A stretch of 64,000 nt of DNA from Planctomycetota bacterium (GTDB taxonomy: Bacteria > Planctomycetota > Planctomycetia > Pirellulales > Pirellulaceae): the NCBI GenBank assembly GCA_016872775.1, contig VGZA01000002.1, forward strand, positions 124,001 to 188,000. Direction: 5' to 3'. Positions within the stretch are counted from its first letter, which is position 1. Every line of letters starts with the position of its first letter. The translations under genes were made by a program, and so were the position numbers. The notes below the pieces were generated by a model. The model was given only the letters and a program-made list of their open reading frames with translations. It made no database searches and was not told where the DNA came from. Below are positions 54,757-62,846 of the stretch, piece after piece.

Positions 54757-55671
54757 TCAAATCCGATTCTGCCATTCTCCAGACTCGAGCAAGGTCCGTG
54801 TTTTCTCATGACGATAGGCGAACATCGCTTCCAGCTTGCGGTGGACCAGCCAGCTGCCGAGCAGGCGCCCGAGCCGACCGAAAGGAAGCGCGTATTCCAC
54901 TTCGTCCTGCAACAGAGTTCCACCCTGGCCATCATCGAGGAAACAATGGCGGTGGTACCAATGTGCAAACGGGCCCGATTCCTGGCGATCTGCAAAAAGA
55001 TGCGGTGGATCGTACTCGGTATGCACGGCGATCCATTGAACTGGAATCGGTCCGACCCGCCCGCCGAGGACGACGCGACTGCCTGGCCGCAACGACCCGG
55101 CCGATTCGACAACCTTCATCCGTTCCCACGGCGGGATGAGATGCCGCAACGCATCCGGACTCTCGTGGAATCGGAAAACCAGATCCGGAGACGCTTGGAT
55201 GGACGTTTGTCGGACGTACCATTGTCGACAACGCTCGGGGATCGGCGACGGTGTTCTCGGGTGTCTTGCCGCATCCCGCAAAATCATCGCGAACGGAATC
55301 CACCACAGCAGATCGTTGGTCAGAATCGTCAATCCGAACAGGGGTGGAAACGTCCCGCGCAGCAGCGCTGCCAGGAATCCGATCGGGCCGAAAATCTTGC
55401 CAAGCAGACCGACGAAAACGATCGGCCAATGCGTGCGGGAATCGCCGGCGGCGATGATGTAGCCGACCCCATAAACACCGACGATCATGCCCACACATTG
55501 CCAGATTTCAGGATAATTGATCCGCGCTGCGCCCGTGAGGTCAAAAAGAAAGTGAGGCATGGCAATCGCGAGCGATCCCCACACCAGGTTGTAGAGTCCC
55601 GCGGCCCAGAGCCAACCGCTCGCCCAAGACGGCGTCGGTCCTTGGTCGGTAGAGAATCGGCTGACGCTCAC
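54757..55671 (-). CDS. Membrane protein with C-terminal SRPBCC-like domain
   Basis: A 304-residue protein. The N-terminal half has four membrane helices (LWAAGLYNLVWGSLAI, WQCVGMIVGVYGVGYII, WPIVFVGLLGKIFGPIGFLAALL, LTILTNDLLWWIPFAMI). The C-terminal half (about 150-300, YVRQTSIQASPDLVFRFHESPDALRHLIPPW, then WYHRHCFLDDGQGGTLLQDEVEYALPFG) matches the SRPBCC/START-like domain often annotated as cell-division-inhibitor-like. The start is a GTG overlapping the epimerase stop by four bases (GTGA). The fusion of a membrane half to SRPBCC is noteworthy but both halves look intact. Confidence 0.8.
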   Translation of the reverse strand: MSVSRFSTDQGPTPSWASGWLWAAGLYNLVWGSLAIAMPHFLFDLTGAARINYPEIWQCVGMIVGVYGVGYIIAAGDSRTHWPIVFVGLLGKIFGPIGFLAALLRGTFPPLFGLTILTNDLLWWIPFAMILRDAARHPRTPSPIPERCRQWYVRQTSIQASPDLVFRFHESPDALRHLIPPWERMKVVESAGSLRPGSRVVLGGRVGPIPVQWIAVHTEYDPPHLFADRQESGPFAHWYHRHCFLDDGQGGTLLQDEVEYALPFGRLGRLLGSWLVHRKLEAMFAYRHEKTRTLLESGEWQNRI

Positions 55672-57194
55672 CTTGCTTTCGCTCCCTGTTGAGCTGCCGC
55701 AACGTCGTTTTCTGGTGCCGGCGGCAACTCGATCGCGGCGTGCCCCGTGGAATGATCCTGGGAACGTTCGGCAGCGCGAGCCAAATTCCGCAGCATGCCG
55801 GCGAACACGAACTGGTGCAGAGGATAAATCGCGTACCAGTAAGCGAGTCCGGCGAGTCCCAGGGCATCGAAAATCGCCGTCTGACGAACTGTGCTGCCCT
55901 GTTCGCACCGACTGACTTCGAATTCCAACCAGGCACGACCCGGTAGTTTCATTTCCGCCTGCAGTCGCAATCGCCGCGGTGGCTCAAAGACCTCGACGCG
56001 CCAGAAATCGAGTGCATCCCCGACACGTAAATCGTCGGCGTCTCGCCGGCCGCGACGCATTCCGACTCCCCCCAGGAGCATATCGAGGAATCCCCGCAAC
56101 CACCACAACCAGTTCCCATAGTACCAACCGGTCCGACCGCCAATGCGGCGAATCGGCAAGAATGCCTGCTCGGGCGGAACCGACACCGTCGTCGTGCGTG
56201 AATCGACTAGTCTTGACCCGAATCGGTCTCCCCCCCAACTCTTCGGACTTCCTGCCGATGAAAGGGCGTCCGACCAACGTGTTTCGGAAAATTCCCGGTC
56301 CTCGTTGACCAGCGCCCGCGCAATCGCGTCACGCACCGAACGGGGACGCACATTAAAAACGGATTCGGCCAGGTTGTTCGAGACGAGCGTCGGATTCCGC
56401 AAGCTTTCCACCAGCTTGCGACCGACGCGCGCGTACAGCGGTGTGACGAACCCCAACCAGAGGCTGGACAGGTAAGGGGTCAGCAATGGCACCGGGATCA
56501 TCCATCGGGTCAATCCGCGCTGTGAGGCATACTCCCGCATGATCTCACCATACGACACCTGATCGGGTCCGCCAATTTCGTAGACTTGAGAGGCAGAGAT
56601 CGGAAGTCGTATGGCGGCCATCAAGTAGGCGAGCAGGTCTTCGATCGCAATCGGCTGCGCCTGCACCCGAACCCAGCGCGGGCAGATCATGATCGGCAAC
56701 CGCTCGACTAACGCGCGGATCATCTCAAACGACAGGCTGCCGGAACCGATGACGATCGAGGCGCGAAACTCAACCACCAGAGAATGGACCGCTCGAAGTA
56801 CGTCGCCCGTCTCCTGCCGACTGCGGAGGTGCTTCGAGAGCCTCTCATCGGGATTACCGAGACCCCCTATATATACTATACGCCGCACACCCGCCGCGGT
56901 GGCGGCTTTCGCAAAATTCTCTGCCGCAATACGATCCCGGACTTCGAAATCCCGGTCATCGCCCATCGAATGAACGAAGTAATAGGCGGTTTCCACGCCC
57001 TGCATCGCATTCTGCAGGCACGCGGAATCAAACACATCGCCGGCCGCGATTTCCGTATTCGCGTCAACCCGGTCCCGTAGTGCCTCGGGCCGCCGGGTCA
57101 AACAGCGGACCCGCAGCCTCTCACTCTGCAGAAGGGAGAGTAATCGTCCCCCCACATACCCTGTGGCTCCGGTCAATAGAATTAAACCTGACAT
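55668..57194 (-). CDS. NAD(P)-binding epimerase/NmrA-like protein with DUF2867 domain
   Basis: A 508-residue protein. Residues 1-290 are an extended short-chain dehydrogenase: LLTGATGYVGGRLL gives the GxxGxxG NAD(P) site, GDVFD the adenine pocket, and AYYFVHSMGDD replaces the usual YxxxK catalytic region. Residues about 330-480 match DUF2867 (WYYGNWLWWLRGFLDMLLGGVGMRRGRR, LRLQAEMKLPGRAWLEFEV), an SRPBCC-fold domain usually fused to such epimerases. The last 30 residues are disordered. The ATG at 57194 is preferred because the fold begins two residues after it. It is the first gene of the operon with the SRPBCC membrane protein. Confidence 0.88.
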   Translation of the reverse strand: MSGLILLTGATGYVGGRLLSLLQSERLRVRCLTRRPEALRDRVDANTEIAAGDVFDSACLQNAMQGVETAYYFVHSMGDDRDFEVRDRIAAENFAKAATAAGVRRIVYIGGLGNPDERLSKHLRSRQETGDVLRAVHSLVVEFRASIVIGSGSLSFEMIRALVERLPIMICPRWVRVQAQPIAIEDLLAYLMAAIRLPISASQVYEIGGPDQVSYGEIMREYASQRGLTRWMIPVPLLTPYLSSLWLGFVTPLYARVGRKLVESLRNPTLVSNNLAESVFNVRPRSVRDAIARALVNEDREFSETRWSDALSSAGSPKSWGGDRFGSRLVDSRTTTVSVPPEQAFLPIRRIGGRTGWYYGNWLWWLRGFLDMLLGGVGMRRGRRDADDLRVGDALDFWRVEVFEPPRRLRLQAEMKLPGRAWLEFEVSRCEQGSTVRQTAIFDALGLAGLAYWYAIYPLHQFVFAGMLRNLARAAERSQDHSTGHAAIELPPAPENDVAAAQQGAKAR

Positions 57195-57430
57195 CGTGGA
57201 ATCCGATCTGCAAACGCAACGGAACATTCATTGAGCTAATTCAGTCGGCACTTTCCGCGGAAATCATCCTGCGGAAGAAACAAGAATCGGATTAGTTCCC
57301 ACCCCACGCATCACTTTATCCGAACCAACCCTAGGATGTCAGATCGGTTCAACAACGTCGTCGACGATGATTTTCCGCACGCGGCTTGCGTCAGCTCCCC
57401 CGATGCCAGGTTCCCGAACTCCCCAGGATC

Positions 57431-57559
57431 TCAAGGCTTTCGTACCTCGGGTTGCTTTCGTAGCTCCGGATGGTCGCTCGCAATCAAGGCGATAAAGGCC
57501 GAGGCTAATACGACGGCCATGACGCCTGACCCGAACACAAATATCGCAACGTCATTCAT
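57431..57559 (-). CDS. Tiny single-helix membrane protein, 42 aa
   Basis: A 42-residue frame beginning MNDVAIFVFGSGVMAVV with one hydrophobic helix (about 4-27) and a charged tail ending EVRKP. GGAGG lies seven bases before the ATG. The start overlaps the end of the next-upstream small gene (stop at 57552), the tight arrangement of a real coupled pair. No family is recognised; small subunits of membrane enzymes look like this. Confidence 0.6.
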   Translation of the reverse strand: MNDVAIFVFGSGVMAVVLASAFIALIASDHPELRKQPEVRKP

Positions 57560-57731
57560 GAGACTTCCTCCCCCCCAAGATGAGCGTGCCGAAGCTCAGA
57601 ATCGATGGAACCCAAAGTCCCACAAACAGCCCCTGCTGCTGGTTTCCTGAAAACCAGAGGTAAACGGAAAAGAGAAACGATGCGCCAGCGGCAAGAACAA
57701 AACCGAGTTTTGCCAATTGAATCCTGTTCAT
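57552..57731 (-). CDS. Small two-helix membrane protein, 59 aa
   Basis: Starts MNRIQLAKLGFVLAAGASFLFSVYLWF with a first helix at about 6-27, and a second at about 35-52 (GLFVGLWVPSILSFGTLIL). AGGAG lies eight bases before the ATG at 57731. A longer frame upstream lacks a good start and is unlikely. It is followed at once by the 42-residue gene, so the two are probably a translationally coupled pair. Function unknown. Confidence 0.65.
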   Translation of the reverse strand: MNRIQLAKLGFVLAAGASFLFSVYLWFSGNQQQGLFVGLWVPSILSFGTLILGGRKSHE

Positions 57732-58105
57732 ACAAATCACTCCTGATGCGTAAATCCTTGGGAACTCGAGGATCCCCAGGGCAGAATTGCATGCGATGGG
57801 CAGCAAAACTGATGGCCAATCCCCGACGATCTGCACGGTCCGTCGCAACACGACGCAGGCTCCGTCCAGATGCGTTTCCAAAAAAAACGGTCAAATCGTT
57901 CGTGCGATCAGAACCGTGGCATCGGTGCATGTTTAACCAAAATTGTGGGTAACTCTTGAGTTTTGTTGTCCGAGCGCTTGCTACGAGCGGAACGCGGATG
58001 GTGGCGAGCGGGACGGGCGCGTTTTGGGGGCACTTGTGCGTCGAATTAACGCACGGCATGCTGACCGTTGCTTCATCGAAATGCGCATGAGGTTTCAGTC
58101 GATCA
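57732..58105. other. Divergent intergenic region, no gene seen
   Basis: A 374-base gap between the small membrane protein pair and tsaC, which are transcribed away from each other. No repeat, RNA gene or clear promoter is visible. The shorter gap 57195-57430 likewise holds nothing I recognise. Confidence 0.4.
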
Positions 58106-59092
58106 ATGACCGATCAAGGCCGCATCGAGGCGGCCGGGAATATCGAACGAGCAGCAGCGCTGATCCGTGAAGGAGGCGTCGTCGCATTTGCCACGGAAAC
58201 GGTTTACGGATTGGGGGCCAACGCACTCAACGCGCGCGCCGTCGCACGCGTCTTCGAATTGAAAGCACGCCCGCACTTTGATCCACTGATTGTCCATATT
58301 GCGGCTCCGACAGAACTCGAATCCCTGGCCGCATCGATTCCGAGCGCCGCCCGAAAACTGGCCGATCAGTTCTGGCCGGGCCCGTTGACGTTAGTCTTGC
58401 CGAAACTGCCCGTCGTTCCCGACATTGTCACTGCCGGTCTGCCCAGCGTGGCGATCCGGCAGCCCGACCATCCGGTGGCATTGGCTCTGATCCGAGCTGC
58501 CGGTGTTCCGATTGCGGCTCCCAGTGCCAATCCATTCGGTCGGACCAGCCCCACGACCGCCGCGCACGTGGCGGAGCAATTCGGCGAACAGCTGGAGATA
58601 ATCCTCGACGGCGGCGATTGCCGTGTGGGAGTGGAGTCGACGATCGTGTCGTTCGCCGGACCGGTGCCAGTCCTACTGCGGCCGGGTGGCATCCCGCTCG
58701 AAGAGATCCGCGCGGCGATCGGGCCGATTGCCGTCGCGCGCACCGACGGAGACAGGCCGCTGGCACCCGGACAGTTTCCCAGCCATTACGCCCCGTGCAC
58801 TCCGATGCAACTGCATCAAGGTGGCGATCCGCGGCAGCACTCCGGGCGAATCGGCTTGCTCAGTTTTCAGCGGCCGCTCGATTGCAAGGGGCTGGCAGCT
58901 GTGGAGGTACTCTCCGAGCAAGGTGACCTGCGCGAAGCCGCCGCGAATCTATTCGCCGCCATCCGTCGACTCGATGCGCAATGGCTTGACTTGATTCTCG
59001 CCGAACCAGTCCCCGAAACGGGGCTCGGACTCGCGATCATGGACCGATTGCGGCGCGCCTCGGTCAGAACCACCGGACTTTCGGCCCAATGA
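58106..59092 (+). CDS. tsaC: L-threonylcarbamoyladenylate synthase (Sua5 type)
   Basis: Makes threonylcarbamoyl-AMP for the t6A37 modification of tRNAs reading ANN codons. The N-terminal YrdC domain (about 10-205) has the substrate motifs PTETVYGLG-like (FATETVYGLGANAL), the KARPHFDPLIVHI basic patch and GVPIAAPSANPFGR. A C-terminal Sua5 domain (about 235-328) follows, joined by APGQFPSHYAP. The 328-residue length indicates the two-domain Sua5 version, not the short TsaC. The ATG at 58106 begins a few residues before the first strand. Confidence 0.94.
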   Translation: MTDQGRIEAAGNIERAAALIREGGVVAFATETVYGLGANALNARAVARVFELKARPHFDPLIVHIAAPTELESLAASIPSAARKLADQFWPGPLTLVLPKLPVVPDIVTAGLPSVAIRQPDHPVALALIRAAGVPIAAPSANPFGRTSPTTAAHVAEQFGEQLEIILDGGDCRVGVESTIVSFAGPVPVLLRPGGIPLEEIRAAIGPIAVARTDGDRPLAPGQFPSHYAPCTPMQLHQGGDPRQHSGRIGLLSFQRPLDCKGLAAVEVLSEQGDLREAAANLFAAIRRLDAQWLDLILAEPVPETGLGLAIMDRLRRASVRTTGLSAQ

Positions 59093-59197
59093 CACTGTGG
59101 AAAACGCGACTCGATCGGCGCTCGCCGGCCCGAGTGCGATTCCTGTTCCACCTCCGGGATGCTATGATCGCGTTCACTACGCCAAGAAAGGTGTCCC

Positions 59198-60229
59198 ATG
59201 GGAAGCAATGTTGTCGCGCCGAAATCAAGAACTGTCGACCGGGAATTTTTCCGACGCGAACTGAGCGGTTTCCTGCCGGACTATGTCTATGACGCCCATT
59301 GTCACATCTGGCTGGAGCAGGAAGTGCAGTTTCGGATTCCCGGCGTCGCTGGCGACATCGGCACGCAGGATTACCTATCCTTGATGGCCGACCTGCATCC
59401 TGAGCGCAAGACCGGTGCGCTGTTTCTCGGTTTTGCGTCACCCCGGTTGCCGGACGGCCGGCATAGAATGAATGAATTCGTCGGCAAGCAGACAGCATTC
59501 GGCCCGGCATTCCGCGGGGAGTTCTTCGTCCAACCGGACGATGATCCGGAATGGGTACGCCAGGAAGTTCGCAGGCTTGGCCTGCATGGACTGAAGTGTT
59601 ATCACACCTTCGCCCCAGTCACGCCGACATGGGAGGCTGACATCCCTTCGTTCCTGCCCGAACGCCTGGTGAAAGTCGCCCACGAAGAGTGTTGGGTAAT
59701 TACGCTGCACATGGTGAAGTCGCGAGCGGTTGCCGATCCGTCGAATATCCACTGGATCCGACACTACTGCCAGTCGTATCCGAACATGCGACTGATTCTC
59801 GCGCACTCCGCGCGGGCGTTTCAGCCCGCACATAACCTCGAAGGTTTACAGCAACTGCAAGGACTCGACAATCTCTATTTCGACACCAGCGCGAACTGCG
59901 AGCCGATAGCCCACCAGGCGATTATTCGCATTCTCGGCCATAAAAAGTTGATGTACGGCAGCGATCTGCCGGTCAGCCACATGCGCGGAAGGTCGCTGTC
60001 CGCCGCCGATTCATTCCTCTGGATCTATGAAGACACGCCGGTGTGGGGAGAAAAACACCTCAAGATCGAACCGGTCTTTGTCGGCCTGGAACATCTGCGG
60101 TCGCTCAAATGGGCCTGCTGGTCGGAGCGGCTCAGCGACGCGGCGATCGAAGATATTTTCTGGAATAACGCGGCTCAACTGCTGAACGTCTCAAAGGCGC
60201 AAGCAGTGACCGTGCATAATCCTCCATGA
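59198..60229 (+). CDS. Amidohydrolase-family protein, 343 aa
   Basis: A TIM-barrel metal-dependent hydrolase with the HxH motif in YDAHCHIWL near residue 31, the later HMVKSRA His, LAHSARAF with the third His, and the catalytic Asp in LMYGSDLPVS. These match the amidohydro-rel group (decarboxylases and lactonases such as ACMSD or LigI). It has no signal peptide. The substrate is unknown. It is convergent with the sialidase-like gene. Confidence 0.88.
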   Translation: MGSNVVAPKSRTVDREFFRRELSGFLPDYVYDAHCHIWLEQEVQFRIPGVAGDIGTQDYLSLMADLHPERKTGALFLGFASPRLPDGRHRMNEFVGKQTAFGPAFRGEFFVQPDDDPEWVRQEVRRLGLHGLKCYHTFAPVTPTWEADIPSFLPERLVKVAHEECWVITLHMVKSRAVADPSNIHWIRHYCQSYPNMRLILAHSARAFQPAHNLEGLQQLQGLDNLYFDTSANCEPIAHQAIIRILGHKKLMYGSDLPVSHMRGRSLSAADSFLWIYEDTPVWGEKHLKIEPVFVGLEHLRSLKWACWSERLSDAAIEDIFWNNAAQLLNVSKAQAVTVHNPP

Positions 60230-60277
60230 CGCGAAGCCGGTGACCGGTTGAGTTCCCGAGGAGCGATCGCGTCACGC

Positions 60278-61504
60278 CTACCGCGAATTCGCCGATCGAT
60301 TCGGCGGGAGTTTCCAACGGACGACTTCCAGGTGCGTCTTTTCGTCTTCTCCACGGTAGGAGTACGACGTGACCAGCATTCCGTCGTCCAGTTGCACGGT
60401 TGGGCCAAAACCGCCTCCCTGGAACCTGCCGATGGGCGTGCGGGTGTCGAGCATAATCCGATCGCGAGCGAAATCGAATTCGAAACCGTCATCGGCCTCC
60501 GCGCCCACCAGCGCCCGCACGCCCAAAGGCGGCTTCAGGTCGCGGACCGTGAATGTGAGCAACAGCCGACGGTCGCGCAGTCGCAACAACGACATGTACA
60601 TCTCGCCGTAATCGCCAAAGTCGCGCACGCGATCGAACGTCTTGGCCTCGTCGGTCGACGAGAACAGAATAAAATGGTCGGCCTGGTCGTTCGTCGCCGT
60701 GATCGGCTTTTCCTTGATCGGCAATTCGTTGCTGTCGACCCGGACCAGTGCCCAGATCTTGCCCGACTTTGCTTGCCATAACCAGGTCTCGCCGCCAAAG
60801 AAGCCATACCTGCTCTTGAAATCCCTCGGCTGGCACCGTCCACCTTTGTCCCACGTCTTGCCGTTGTCGCGCGAACTCCAAATCAGGTACGGCCCGTCGC
60901 CGCCGTCGTAATCGACCCCCAACAGCAGCGTGCCGTCTGCCCGTTGCAGCACGTTTCGCGTTGTGTGATTGGAAGCGTTCGGCTTGATCGCTTCGGATTC
61001 CACACGGATTGTCTCCCACGACTTTCCGGCATCGGTCGAGCGATGCAGGAATCCGCAGGTATAGCCCCATTCGTTACGCACATCCTGTTGCAGCAGATGT
61101 CCGGTGACGAAAAGCGTGCCGTCTTGCAGCACCGTGAGGTACGGTTCGCGGCCGAGCAAATCGAGCTTCTCGGCCTGCGACCAGCTCTTGCCGCCATCCT
61201 TGGAACGGAACAGCAGAGTCTGTTCCATGACCGTGTTGCCGTCGCGCTTGTACTGATGAAACGCGGTCAGCAAAAGTTCGCCGCCGGGTAGCCGAGCCAC
61301 ACACGGCTTGTAGTCGTCCGGCTCACCGAGGGCAACGCGCTCGCATGGAATGGGATCGGCGGGCAGCTGCTGCGGGTTGTGAATCGGCACGTGCGTCGCT
61401 TCCTCACCCGCCCAGGTTGACAAGCGGGTTGACGAGCCAGAGGGTTCCACGCAGAGCAGCAGCAAGGCGACGAGTGGTCGCAAACGGCCAGGATAGCGCG
61501 TCAT
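60278..61504 (-). CDS. Exported sialidase-like (Asp-box) beta-propeller protein
   Basis: A 408-residue protein with a signal peptide (about 8-30). The body is a six-bladed propeller with Asp boxes: SKDGGKSW, STDAGKSW and SRDNGKTW, plus ARLPGGELLLTAF and DGTLFVTGHL blade starts. Sialidase catalytic residues cannot be confirmed by eye, and planctomycete proteins of this type may act on other sugars or be non-catalytic. The ATG at 61504 follows AAGGAGAG. It lies in a cluster with two amidohydrolases and a glycosidase-like protein. Confidence 0.85.
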   Translation of the reverse strand: MTRYPGRLRPLVALLLLCVEPSGSSTRLSTWAGEEATHVPIHNPQQLPADPIPCERVALGEPDDYKPCVARLPGGELLLTAFHQYKRDGNTVMEQTLLFRSKDGGKSWSQAEKLDLLGREPYLTVLQDGTLFVTGHLLQQDVRNEWGYTCGFLHRSTDAGKSWETIRVESEAIKPNASNHTTRNVLQRADGTLLLGVDYDGGDGPYLIWSSRDNGKTWDKGGRCQPRDFKSRYGFFGGETWLWQAKSGKIWALVRVDSNELPIKEKPITATNDQADHFILFSSTDEAKTFDRVRDFGDYGEMYMSLLRLRDRRLLLTFTVRDLKPPLGVRALVGAEADDGFEFDFARDRIMLDTRTPIGRFQGGGFGPTVQLDDGMLVTSYSYRGEDEKTHLEVVRWKLPPNRSANSR

Positions 61505-61865
61505 GATCTCTCCTTTGTTGGATTTGCCCTTGAATGTGCCTGGCCGTGACAGCGATCGAGTGGACCGGACCGCGCAGGCGATGCTCGCGCCGCAGCCGTC
61601 GGATCGCATCCCGCGCAACAGCCTACGGAAGTCGATGATGTTTGTCGATCTCCATCCGGCGATAAAGCGGCGATTAAGAACAGAGAACCTTTGCCCACCG
61701 GGTTCCAACGGAGCCCCCGATGAGTCGACTCGAACAAGATTCCCTGGAAATTCCCGTTGCCGCGCTGCGTTTCATCCCGGAACCGCGATACAATCGGCGG
61801 CGTCTGCCGCACATAGGGATGGATGACTGGGCAGCGAATCACGATCTGGACAAGGAACCCTCGCG
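61505..61865. other. Divergent intergenic region, no gene seen
   Basis: A 361-base gap between the sialidase-like gene and the Tat-signal amidohydrolase gene, transcribed away from each other. It should carry both promoters; no repeat or RNA gene is visible. Confidence 0.4.
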
Positions 61866-62825
61866 ATGCCGTTCGAATTTTCTCGCCGTAAACTCATGGC
61901 CGCCGGACTCGGTGGTCTCGTCGGGCTCCGGCAATCTGCCCTTCCGGCCCGGCAAACGACAACCGAATTGGACGTGATCGATTGCCACACTCACTTCTAT
62001 GATCCGACGCGGCCTGAAGGTATCCCGTGGCCATCCAAAGGAACGCCGCTCTACCGAACCGTTTTGCCAAAGCACCTGCGCGAAATTCGGCACTTCCGCC
62101 GCGTCACGGGCACAGTGATCGTCGAGGCGAGCGACCGCCTGGAAGACAACGCCTGGCTGCTGGGACTGGCGAAAGACGACCCGTTTGTTGTCGGTATCGT
62201 GGGACGACTCGAACCTGGCGCGCCAGGCTTCGCCGATCATCTGAAACGATTTTCCGCCGATCCGTTGTTTCGTGGCATACGGATTTCGTCCGATCTGCTC
62301 CACAATCTGCTCGAAAAGGACGATCTCCGCGATCTGCGGACGTTCGCCGAACGAGATTTGGCTCTGGATGTCAACGGCGGACCCGAGACACCCGCCGAAC
62401 TTGCTCGCCTGGCCGGCCGCTTACCGGACCTGCGCATCGTTTTGAATCACATCGGCAATGTGCGCATCACCGCCAATCCACCGCCCGCCGATTGGGTCGC
62501 GGGGATCCGCGCCGCGGCAATGCACCGGAATGTTTCCTGTAAAGTCTCGGCGCTCTGCTGGGCTGCCGTCCAGGAAGGAAACAAGGTGCCTGCCGAACTC
62601 GATTTCTACCGGCCGTACATTGACGTCGTCTGGAATGCGTTTGGCAATGATCGAGTGATCTACGGAAGCGACTGGCCCGCTTCGGAAAGCGCTGCCGATT
62701 ACGAAATGCAGCAGCGCCTCGTCATGGAATATGCCCAGGAACGGGGTGCCGACGCCGTGAAGAAATTTTGCTCCCTGAACGCCAAGCGGATCTACAAGTG
62801 GGTCGAACGGAGCGGCCGCCGCTAG
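61866..62825 (+). CDS. Exported amidohydrolase with Tat-like signal, 319 aa
   Basis: The N-terminus FSRRKLMAAGLGGLVGL is a twin-arginine-type signal, so the folded enzyme is probably exported. The barrel has HxH in VIDCHTHFYDP, the middle LRIVLNHIGN His and the catalytic Asp in VIYGSDWPASE. It belongs to the amidohydro-rel group and is similar in layout to the 59198 gene, but shorter. It lies convergent with the partial glycosidase-like gene at the window end, 21 bases apart. The substrate is unknown. Confidence 0.87.
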   Translation: MPFEFSRRKLMAAGLGGLVGLRQSALPARQTTTELDVIDCHTHFYDPTRPEGIPWPSKGTPLYRTVLPKHLREIRHFRRVTGTVIVEASDRLEDNAWLLGLAKDDPFVVGIVGRLEPGAPGFADHLKRFSADPLFRGIRISSDLLHNLLEKDDLRDLRTFAERDLALDVNGGPETPAELARLAGRLPDLRIVLNHIGNVRITANPPPADWVAGIRAAAMHRNVSCKVSALCWAAVQEGNKVPAELDFYRPYIDVVWNAFGNDRVIYGSDWPASESAADYEMQQRLVMEYAQERGADAVKKFCSLNAKRIYKWVERSGRR

Positions 62826-62846
62826 AAACAGTCGCCCGGGGCTGCA

